From Coniferiporia sulphurascens (taxonomy: Eukaryota; Basidiomycota; Agaricomycetes; Hymenochaetales; Hymenochaetaceae), in NCBI GenBank assembly GCA_002794785.1, contig NBBA01000006.1, forward strand, positions 806,001 through 870,000: a stretch of 64,000 nucleotides of DNA. Direction: 5' to 3'. Position 1 is the stretch's first letter. Each line of letters opens with the position of its first letter. A program made the position numbers and the translations under genes. Positions 43,738 through 52,986 of this stretch are shown piece after piece. The notes under the pieces are model-generated. The model was not told where the DNA came from and made no database searches. It saw only the letters and a program-made list of their open reading frames with translations.

Positions 43738-45710
43738 CTCCAGTAACCCCCATAGGGACCAGCACAATAGAGGACCTGCGCCACTGCAGTGAGCTCTGAG
43801 TGAGGGTGGTCAACTGAGATGGTGAGGATCTTCCGAGGTCGATGGGTTGGGGGGCCAGTGACTGCGAGGTACTTGTCTGCAGTTGAGGCAAGGGGGTGGG
43901 CCAGCTGGAGGGACCAGCACTCATGATGGGTGTGCGCCGCTACTTCCTTCAGTGCGGAGATAGAGGGGGCTAGGGTCAACAGAGGAAGCTCAGTTGCAAG
44001 CTTTGCCTTGGAGTCCGCCCATTCATTCCCAGGGATGGCCTCGTGCCCCGGGCACCATCAGAAATGAATGGTCAAATTCGGAAAAGAGTTGAGAAGAGTC
44101 TCAACCCCCGCCTTCCAGAGGGGGAGGAGCTGGGCCCCTGATGCTGAGGGCCAAGTGCAAAAGAGGCCAAGGGCTGTCAGGGAGTCGGAGAGAAAATAGA
44201 TCTCCTGGACGTCCGGCAGTAGGTGTTGGAGTCGGCATGCAGCCCAGCCTGGAGCAGTCACCAGCAAGAAGATCTCAGTGTCTGTTGCTGTAGCGCATGT
44301 GGGAGAGGCAAGCCAGAGGGAGGTGATGTAAAGTCTGCCCTTCATGCCACAGATGGCCGACCCTGAGGCATTACCGATGCGAGAGCCATCTGTAAACACT
44401 TGCAGGGAGGAGTTGGTGTAGAGAGCCTGGGCTTGGGCAACATAATGTTCACACATTTCCAAGGAGACTGGCTGCCTGGGGGCTGAGAAGATGATTCGAC
44501 CTTGACCAAAGCCAAGGGGGTCCATCCAGGGGGGGTGCATGTACGCTGGGATCTGTTGGACTCAGGGGACACGGACCTGCAATGAAAGTGAAAAAGGAGT
44601 GTTAGCATTGGGATTGAACTTTTTCTGCCCTACATGGTGGGGGTGCACCAGAGGTGCAAGGCATGAGTGGTCTTTAAATATTCGAAATAAGCGAAGAAAG
44701 GGGGAGTGGAATAAAGAAAATTTGTAGAGTAAGGAGATGCACCCTTGTAGATGCCTAAGATCCAATGGCAAGCAGTGTTCTGCATGGCCTGTAGTCGGTT
44801 GACTAGGGTTTTTTGTCAATGTCCATGGTACCACACTGGTGCGCCCCATGCTAGGGCAGTGCGCACACAGGTGGTATAGAGTCGATGAAGGTGGATGGCC
44901 AAGAGCCCCCACTCGGTGTTGCCGAGTATGCAGAGGGCTGCCAGAGTGGAGAGTCCTTTGGAGCGCATTTGCTCCACATGTGGTTGGAATGTGAGGCCTG
45001 CATCCCACCAAATTCCTAGCCATCACAGGGGGTTGGTGGGTTGGACCAAGGTGTCGGCATTTATTTGAATCCCAGCAGAGTCCCAGCAGTGGTAGCCGGT
45101 TCATCACCTGGGTGGGTGGAAGTGGAGGGCCTCTGTCTTCACCAGTTTGATATTGAGACTGATTTGTCAAAAAAGGAGGTTGAGTTGTTGGTATGCCCAT
45201 GCTAGGGAGTGGCAGTTAGCAGTTACCGAGGTGCCCACACAGGTTATGAGGTGGTCGTCGACGTATGCTAGCAATTGTGAGCCATGCTGTTGGAAGCGTT
45301 GCATCACAATGCCTATGAAGATTGTTGAGAGGATCAGTGAGACTGGTGACCCTTGAGGGGTGCCGAGGTCGGGTTTGGGAGCCATTGGAAGGGTTGAGCC
45401 ATCAAATGAGATGGCCACTTCCCTGTTCATCATGAAGGAGAGACACCATGCCACCATGTCTGGCAGGCATCCCATCTCCAATAGCTGGTGGTGGAGTCAC
45501 CTTGGGTGCACTGAGTTGAAGAAGCCCTGGATGTCCACCACTAGGATGGAACAAACAAGGCCTTTCATGTGGGCACCCTTGACAATCTGTAAAAGGTGCT
45601 GGGCAGTGTTGTAGACCGAGTGGCCTTGATGTCCTCTGTACTGGTTTGGTGGCAGCCAGTTCCTCGCATTTGCGAGGTACTGGAGCCGGTTAGTGATCAT
45701 CTTTTCGACG
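43072..45710 (-). mobile_element. LINE B copy 3: RT, RNase H, C-terminal domain, 3' UTR
   Basis: The tail is at 43072 and coding reads leftward. It contains the C-terminal domain with a deletion of about 190 bases near 43738. RNase H is at 43990-44540, with VFTDGSRIGNASGSAIC, DTEIFLLV and FLSDSLTALGLF, so the acidic triad is kept. RT is at 44562-45710, with GTPQGSPVSLILSTIF and YVDDHLITCVG near 45260. It ends at LQYLANARNWLPPNQY upstream of LLEKMI, where a plus-strand LINE 5' module begins. Stops occur at 44575 and elsewhere. Confidence 0.85.
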
Positions 45711-46974
45711 CATCCTTCTTGTCCTCTTACCACCACCATCTCAGTTTTGTGACTGGGGTTGGCTGGGGGAAGTTGCAACTACCCGACCTTGTCTGGACTC
45801 TCTGGGACTGGGCATTGTATGAGAGAAGGTTCCGACTCACCCTGGTGCACTGGGGTTGGTTGTCGGTCACCGTAATGCAGTGGGGAACAGCTGCGGAGCT
45901 TGCCAGCAGTCTTGGCAACCTGTTGAAAACATTGCTACTGGTTGGATTCTTGGTGAGCTTGTATCCTTCTGGCGTCTGCGCTGCCCTCTCGGGGTGGTGT
46001 GCTCATCTAGCCTGCGTTGTACGTGGGCTAGGCGGGGGGGGACACGATGTTAACGTCCTCACAGGGGGGGGGAAACCCCCTGCCTTGCAGTGGGCAACTT
46101 TGGTCAGGAGATCTCGGTTTGGGGCAACTCGGATCGCACCTTTGGGTGCTGAGCAATGCCCTCCTGGGTACCTCAGGGCCTGCGTTGTCCCTGGCATGAC
46201 AAATCAAAAACTGCCCCCCCAAATTCCCAAAAGGGTCTCTGATAACAGCACCTCATGCTAAAAGGAGATAGGGGGCTCATAACACATGGCGTGGTGGTAA
46301 GAACCACCTGATGCCAAAAGGCAACAGGGCACCATGGGCCTCTTGGGTGGGATGGACCCTCGTGAGGTGGTTAGTATCCCCTACTCCCTGGGATGGCTTT
46401 GCCACCAGGGTCAGGTATGCGAGATGGAGATCCTGGTACAATTGTGGATCCAGAAGCGGGGCTGGGGGTTGACTGGGTGCTTGTCCCATGACCTTGGTTC
46501 CTGAGTATTCCAGCTGTAATGGCTGTTTCTGAAGCATGTGCCAGGGCATGGGAAAGGGCCTGCATGGAGTGTGCATCAGCATTCCGGCATGCTGAAGTGT
46601 AGTGTCTCAGGCCGTAGCACTGTGGGAGAGTTCCCCCAGTGGCTCCAGAGGACTAAATCCTCTGTTGGTTTGTGTGGGGGTAATTCCCACTATGGGCTTA
46701 AGTTGATTCCCAGAAGCACAGCAGTGCTCTACAGGACCTCTATGGTTGGGGAGGGAATGTGTAGGGTAGGGGGGTCGTTCCATATGGGTGTAGTAGTGCC
46801 TACAGCACCATGACCTACACCCGGGGTGGCCTCCTGGCACAGCATGCCTCACCCTAGTGCTCCAATATAGCGCCCATATGTTGTAGAGGACAGTGGGAGC
46901 AGTTTCGGTCAGCTGCATATCCTGAGGAAGGTACATGTGTTGTTTGAGTCCTGCAAGGGCGCTCTTAATTCTGG
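45711..46974 (+). mobile_element. LINE 5' module D, copy 1
   Basis: This 1264-bp sequence starts CATCCTTCTTGTCCTC, the same first 11 bases as the LINE A1 5' end, and continues ACCACCACCATC as in the LINE A leader. It contains a G-rich hairpin (GGGGGGGG AAA CCCCC near 46063-46081) and a short frame from ATG near 46047 (MLTSSQGGGKPPALQ). I take it as the 5' part of a LINE family, perhaps B, whose ORF1 N-terminus is not otherwise seen. It ends at CTTAATTCTGG and is joined directly to a LINE A2 3' end with TGG as microhomology. Confidence 0.6.
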
Positions 46975-48340
46975 CCCAGGTCCTCTGCCATGCTGGTCCC
47001 TATGGGGGATACTGGCTGAGCTTCGACTCAGCCTACCAGCACAGGCATGGCCTGATCTCACACTGCAGGTGGCACAACCACCCCCCCTGGCCGGCTCAGT
47101 CGACTGCCCATGTACTGGGCGGGTGTCTCACATTCCGCCCCTGGATCCGCAAGGTCTGGCCACCCTGCGACCCACTCCCAACCCACCACACCAAGTGGGC
47201 CGATGAAAACTGTCTCCAGGTTCTACACCACTGGCTGAAGCTGATGGGGCACCTGAACCGCCTTTCCAACCATACCTCTGCCGCTATCTGCCTGGCCTTC
47301 GCTGTGATGGAGCTGGAGGGACACCCGGCCTACGAAGATATGGACTTGGACCTCCTTAGGGGACACATGAGTTGTATGCTTGGACCCCAAACCCTGGACC
47401 CAGACCTGGGTCTCTTGGAGCTTTCAGGTGCACTTCCTCCATTTTCCTCTGACTAGTGCCTGCCCTTCAGACTCCCCTCCACATGTCCCGGCCGATGCTC
47501 TCGCCCTCCCTTTCCTATTCTAAGCTACCTCTTTTGCCTGCTCTCATCCACTTGGTACCATTGTAGTGATATGTATTCCTCTCTCTTTCTTTTCTCATAC
47601 TAATAGGGGCCCTTCACACCTTGGCACCCTTTGGGGAGCAGGGCCCCCACTGTTACAATTTTCCTTTACTTTTCCCTTATTGCGCTGACTCATTTCCTCT
47701 TCATCATCATCAGTCAGCACAACTCCCCCATTTCCCTTCCTTACTCAGTCTTATTCACCTTACACCATAAGACGCCATGATGTCACCATATTGCACCATC
47801 ATGACATGCTTTGCTTACTGATACCTTCACTTGTATTACCAAGACTTTCCTTGGGTTTCCATGACCTTCCATAGCCATGTAAACGACCATATACACGACC
47901 CTACAGTAGCAAACACATAGAGTAGCATATAAGCATGTAACTTCAGTAGCACAAGTCCTAAGCTTGTGCTCTTTGTCCATACAAGCCCATTATATGCGCC
48001 TCAGTGCCCTCTGTGTGCTCTACCTCATCATCTGGCACTTCGTTGTAACCCGACTCCTCTAAGAAGACACTGCGTACCTTCTCGATGATCAGGAAGCCCT
48101 ATCGCTGATCATCTTCGACTTACGACATCTAGGAAGCCCTGTTGCCATACCATCAGTCTCAACAATCAGGAAGCCCCAACATTGATCACTGCGTAATCGT
48201 TGAGCTTAACACCCACCCAGTTTTGTGCATTGTGCAATGATGGGTGCCTCTGTTGTTATGTAGTTAGGGCCTCCCCTTTGGGGGGCAGCTTGTAATTATG
48301 TAATACTGCAGGAATAATAATTTTAAAATAAAAATAAAAA
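46975..48340 (+). mobile_element. LINE A2 3' end (C-terminal domain, 3' UTR, tail)
   Basis: The C-terminal domain is open without a stop from CCCAGG to the ORF2 end at 47454-47456: GPYGGYWLSFDSAYQHRHGLISHCRWH, FRPWIRKVWPP, MELEGHPAYEDMDLDLL. The 3' UTR is split by a solo LTR and resumes at 48217 with hairpin and tail to 48340. It is fused at its left to module D copy 1, so together 45711-48340 look like one internally deleted LINE. Confidence 0.82.
47651..48211 (+). repeat. Solo LTR, Gypsy family, TSD CCCAC
   Basis: This 561-bp LTR has cccac at 47646-47650 and 48212-48216. It lies in the 3' UTR of a LINE A2. It is among the more diverged members of the LTR family in the window. Confidence 0.95.
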
Positions 48341-48394
48341 AACATACTGTAGTAGTTGCACACCCAAACCAGGAGGTTGCCATGGATCTCTTTT
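48341..48394 (-). pseudogene. Short LINE B endonuclease fragment
   Basis: These 54 bases match the LINE B endonuclease segment near 22800-22850 (WVCNYYG on the minus strand). They lie between two LINE tails and are probably the remnant of the LINE B into which both inserted. Confidence 0.6.
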
Positions 48395-48731
48395 TTATTT
48401 TATTTTAAATTTATTATTCCTACTGAGCTATGCAATACACCTGCAGCCCTGCAGGGGCCGCCAGTAAACTACCTAACTACTGAGGCGCCTGTCATTGCTC
48501 ATCAAGTGAAATGGGCAGGGCATGTGCCTCGTAATGAGGCCTAGTGGACTTACATGCCCTATTAGGGATAAATAGAGGGAAGGAGAGGGAGGTGTACATA
48601 TTGTGATTACAGAAAGCCAAACCAGGCCAAAGGCAAGATCAGGAAAGGAGAGTCCCTTAGAAGAGGAAAGGAGTGGCTGCAAGTGCCATAGAAGAAACCA
48701 ATTGGGAATCCAAATGGCAGTCAAGAGTCAA
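48395..48731 (-). mobile_element. LINE B 3' UTR and tail joined to module D copy 2
   Basis: This family-B 3' UTR runs from the T-rich tail to gcagtcaagagtca. It joins directly to the end of module D copy 2 at 48732. No ORF2 sequence lies between, so the pair forms an internally deleted LINE derivative on the minus strand. Confidence 0.75.
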
Positions 48732-49978
48732 CCAGAATTAAGAGCGCCCTTGTGGGACTCAAACAATGCATGTACCTTCCTTGGGATATGCAGCGACTGA
48801 AACTGCTCCCACTGTCCTCTATGACATATGGGCGCTATATTGGAGCACTAGGGTAAGGTGTGCTGTGCCAGGAGGCCGCCCCAGGTGCAGGTTGTGGCGC
48901 TGTAGGCACTACTACACCCATATGGAACGACCCCCCTACCCTACACATTCCCTCCCCAACCATAGAGGTCCTGTAGAGCACCGCTGTGCTTCTGGGAATC
49001 AACTTAAGCCCGTAGTGGGAATTACCCCCACACAAACCAACAGAGGATTTAGTCCTCTGGAGCCACTGGGGGGAACTCTCCCACAGTGCTACGGCCTGAG
49101 ACACTACACTTCAGCATGCCGGAATGCTGATGCACACTCCATGCAGGCCCTTTCCCATGCCCTGGCACATGCTTCAGAAACAGCCATTACAGCTGGAATA
49201 CTCAGGAACCAAGGTCATGGGACAAGCACCCAGTCAACCCCCAGCCCCCGCTTCTGGATCTGCAATCATACCAGGATCTCCGTCTTGCATACCTGACCCT
49301 GGTGGCAAAGCCATCCCAGGGAGTAGGGGATACTAACCACCTCACGAGGGTCCATCCCACCCAAGAGGCCCATGGTGCCCTGTTGCCTTTTGGCATCAGG
49401 TGGTTCTTACCACCACGCCATGTGTTATGAGCCCCCTATCTCCTTTTAGCACGAGGTGCCATCATCAGAGACCCTTTTGGGAATTTGGGGGGGGCAGTTT
49501 TTGATTTGTCATGCCAGGGACAATGCAAGCTCCTAGGTACCCAGGAGGGCAGTGCTCAGCACCCAAAGGTGCGATCCAAGTTGCCCCGAACTGAGGTTTC
49601 CTGACTGAAGTCACCTGCTGTGAGGCAGGGGGTTTCCCCCCCCCCTGTGAGGACATTAACATCATGTCCCCCCTGTTAGATTCACTCCCTGAGTAAGGGA
49701 TTGAAACAAGTGATAACAGATTCACACAATAATACTAGTTAGTTTAGGGTAGGCTTGATACCCTTTACTCACTAGAGTGTTAGAGCTGATGATGGTGGTA
49801 AGAGACAAGAGATGAATTAAACTGCTTTTTACCACAATTTTATGTTGGGCTTTTATACCCTACATGTTGTAGTTTATTTACTATGTTCCGGTAGATACTA
49901 CAACATACTACTCTTGATTTATAAGTCATAGGAATGTTCCAGTACAATCCTGTACATGCTATTTACTATTCTTAGCTT

Positions 49979-50680
49979 ACCACCCCCCCTGGCCGGCCCA
50001 GTCGACCACCCATGTCTTGGGCAGGTGTCACACTTTCCACCCCTGGATCTGCAGGGTCTGGCCCCCCCATGACCCACTCCTGACCCACCACACTGAGTGG
50101 GCCGATGAAAACCGTCTCCAGGTCTTGTGCCACTGGCTTAAGCTGACGGGGCACTTGAACTGCCTCTCTGACCGTACCTCCACAGCCATCCGCCTGGCTT
50201 TCGCTGTGATGGAGATGGAGGGTCACCTGACCGACGAAGATATGGACTTGGACCTCCTTTGGGAACACATGAGTCGTATGCTTGGACCCCGTACCCAGGA
50301 CCCAGACCCGGCTCTCTTGGAGCTTTCAGGTACACTTCCCCCCTTTCCCTCTGATTAATGCCTGCCCTTCGGACTCCCACCTGTTTGTCCTGGCCGGCGC
50401 TCTCGCCCTCCCTTTCCTATTCTAAGCTACCCCATTTGCCTGCTACTGTCCGTTTGGCTGTGCTGTAGCGAAATGTATTCCTCCCTCTCTTTCCCATTCC
50501 ATTACTAATAGGGACCCTACACACCTTGGCACCCTTTGGGGAGCAGGGCCCCCACCCAGTTTCATGCGTTGTGTGATGACAGGCGCCTCTGTTGTTATGT
50601 AGTTAGGGCCCCCCCTTTGGGGGGGCAGCTTGTAATTATGTAATACTGCAGGAATAATAATAATAATAATTTAAAAAAAA
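49979..50680 (+). mobile_element. 5'-truncated LINE A2 3' end, 14-bp TSD
   Basis: Contains the end of the C-terminal domain (MEMEGHLTDEDMDLDLLWEHM), 3' UTR, hairpin and a (TAA)n then A tail. It is flanked by actattcttagctt at 49965-49978 and again ending at 50693. It is inserted in element X2, so X2 is older. Confidence 0.92.
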
Positions 50681-51502
50681 CTATTCTTAGCTTCCTATGA
50701 GTCAGTTACATATTCCAGTATGTTCTACAGCCTACCATGCTATCTTTATCTTATGCCAGAACCTTCCCTGAGTTTCCATCAAGTCATATAGTACAATTCC
50801 TAAGTTAACCATTCTCAGATACTACTATACCTATGATGCTTCTCCTTATTTCCTAATCGGTTCTGCTGTGTGATGCACTATACTTGGCTCCCATCAATTG
50901 TGTCTTCAATTGATCACCATGCTTCCATCGGCTATTCTTAGCCAAACACTTAGATATACTTGTGTGGCTCAGCGCTTATGCTAGCCTTCTTAATCTTATC
51001 TTGTTGTGGCTTGTTACTTATTACTGTGGACTAAGATTGAGTTGTTCCACCTATAGATTAATTATATTGATGAAAGGGGTTTGCTCTGGTGTCCTATCAT
51101 CTATTAGCATAAAGAGCTCTTCAGGCCCTGCATTCATAAGGTTTACAATTCTATTGTAACCTGTCATGACTCGATATGATGGTTCTTCATTCATCCAACG
51201 CATTAGGAGTTCTCTGTCCATGTTCATCATCTGGGTGTTCCTTCTTCTCTTTGATCTACTGTTGTATTTCCTTTGGCTACAAAGTTGTTCATGTATGCAA
51301 ACATTTGTTCTCTTAATTGCTTATTGATATTGTGAACTATTTGGTTGGCATTCTTAGCATAATCAGTTTGTGCTATCACCATTCATTGATAACATAAGTT
51401 ATTATGTGGCTGATTACATATCCTAGTTCTGATGTAAGCATTGATTACCCACTTGTTTAATTGGTAAGAGAACATTGTGGCTTTGTGTTTGATTACAATT
51501 TC

Positions 51503-51685
51503 TCATTTGTCCATTACTGGTATTTCCCTTGTAGTATGATTGAATATGATTTGACAGTTATCATATCCTGTGTTTGCACCTATTGTTGCACATGCTATGT
51601 TGAATACCTTCCAGCTAATTAGATTTGCGTCTTTACATCGCTGACACATTCCCTGGGTATCTATTGTGTTTACGGGTCTCTCCAT
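51503..51685 (-). pseudogene. Element X2 protein of unknown function (several stops)
   Basis: Starts at ATG 51683-51685 with MERPVNTIDTQGMCQRCKDA, aligned to MARPVTLIDTRNLCQHCKDA of X1. It continues through WKVFNIACATIGANTGYDNCQ. A stop follows MDK at 51503. Protein-like sequence goes on in frame (ATMFSYQLNKWV, RTRICNQPHNNLCYQ) with further stops to about 51050. Similarity to X1 is clearer in protein than in DNA. Confidence 0.6.
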
Positions 51686-52073
51686 ATCGATCTTGCTAAT
51701 CCGTCGATCCGGTGATCACGATTTTCATCAATTTACTAACACCCCCCCACCTAGCCCACATACAATGCAGGCCCAACAAGCCCGCCACCCCAAGAGGGCA
51801 GTGCAGATGCCAGAAGGAATCGTGCTCACCGAGTCATCCAACCAGCAGCAATGTTTTCAATGGGTTGCCAAGACTGCTGGCGAGCTCCACACCCGTTTCC
51901 TGCTGCGTTATGGCGACTGACAACCAACCCCAGCACACCAGGGTGAGTTGGATCCTTCTCTCATACGATGCCCAGTCCCAGAGAGTCCAGACAAGGTCGG
52001 GTAGCTGCGACTTCCCCCAGCCAACCCCAGTTGCAAAACCGAGATGGTGGTGGTAAGAGGACAAGAAGGGATG

Positions 52074-52342
52074 GGAGGGTGTGCATTGCCACTTCCTTCA
52101 GTGCGGAGATAGAGGGGGCTAGGGTCGACAGGGGAAGCTCAGTTGCACGCTTCACCTTGGAGTCCACCCATTCATTCCCAGGGATGGCCTTGTGCCCCAG
52201 GCACCATTGGAAATGAATAGTCAGATTTGGGAAAGAGTTGAGATGGGTCTTGACCCCTGCCTTCCAGAGAGGGAGGAGCTGGGCCCCCGATGCTGAGGGC
52301 CAAGTGTGGAAGAGGCTGAGAGCTGTCAGGGAGTCAGAGAGA
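52074..52342 (-). pseudogene. LINE B copy 2: RNase H fragment
   Basis: Encodes FLSDSLTALSLFHTWPSASGAQLLPLWKAGVKTHL and HFQWCLGHKAIPGNEWVD, then STLAPSISALKEVAMHTL. It probably continues the LINE B that breaks at 42129. At 52343 it is cut by another LINE 5' module in plus orientation. Confidence 0.75.
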
Positions 52343-52673
52343 CATCCTTCTTGTCCTCTTACCACCACCATCTCACCTTCGCTCTGGGGTCGTCTCTGGT
52401 CAGTTGCAGCAACCCATGCTCTGCTCTGGTATACTACTGGGGCGTCATGAGAGAAGGTATCTGACTGCACAACTTTTATAAAGGAGCACTGCTCGCTGGT
52501 CACTGAGGCGCTGTAGTGGCATCGTTGGATGGCGTGAAAGGGGCTTAACCACTCGCCAGAGGGTATGGGACCCATCGTAAATGTCCCATTGGGGGGGGTA
52601 ACTTGGTGAGGATGATCCTTCTTCACATCTGCGCTGATCTTCTCGAGGTTGCATGCTCACTGGTCTGCCTCTC
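52343..52673 (+). mobile_element. LINE 5' module D, copy 3, left part
   Basis: Starts CATCCTTCTTGTCCTC like copies 1 and 2 and is similar but more diverged. It is interrupted at ctggtctgcctctc by the full-length LINE A1; the right part resumes at 59086. Confidence 0.6.
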
Positions 52674-52986
52674 TTTTATTATTATTATTATTCCTGCAGT
52701 ATTACATAATTACAAGCCGCCCCCCCGAAGGGGGGCCCTAACTACATAACAACGGAGGCGCCCATCATTGCGCATTGCACAAAACTGGGCAGGGGCTCTG
52801 CTCCCCGAAGGGTGCCAAAGTGTGGAGAGCTCCTATTTAGTAAGAAACCACTCAAGAGGGAGGGATACATATCGCTATGAACAAATCACATGGGTGAAGG
52901 CAGGTTAAAGTAAGAAGCTTAGAAGTGAAAAGGGAGGGCGAGAGTGCCAGCTGGGACGTATCATGAGGAATTTGAAGGGCAGGTGT
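52674..52986 (-). other. LINE A1 3' UTR with hairpin and (TAA)n tail
   Basis: This 3' UTR of the full-length copy has its G/C stem near 52719-52735 with slight decay, and its tail of ATT repeats at 52674-52694. Confidence 0.7.

Larger units (their letters stand above)
49674..51741 (-). mobile_element. Element X2: ORF-bearing TG...CA element, TSD CCCCC
   Basis: The ends TGTTAGATTC...TTTACTAACA and flanking ccccc (49669-49673, 51742-51746) match X1. Removing the LINE at 49979-50680 and its duplication leaves about 1353 bases versus 1349 for X1. A TATAAAAG box (minus strand) lies near 49852-49858. It is inserted in a C/G tract of module D copy 2. Confidence 0.85.
48732..52073 (-). mobile_element. 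LINE 5' module D, copy 2 (split by element X2)
   Basis: This reverse-complement counterpart of 45711-46974 has its 5' end CATCCCTTCTTGTCC at 52073 and its inner end CTTAATTCTGG at 48732. Without X2 and its 5-bp duplication it is about 1270 bases, the same as copy 1. It forms a large inverted repeat with copy 1. Open frames within it (for example 48766-49296) are not convincing as genes. Confidence 0.65.

Noticed and set aside
48766..49296. 176-codon frame in module D as a new gene
   Set aside because: Copy 1 has the same region broken by stops and frame changes, and no recognisable domain or protein-level conservation is visible beyond DNA identity.
45711..52073. Module D as a Helitron or a DNA transposon
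   Set aside because: No TC/CTRR ends, no terminal inverted repeats and no clean target duplication. Its terminus equals the LINE 5' end, which explains it better.
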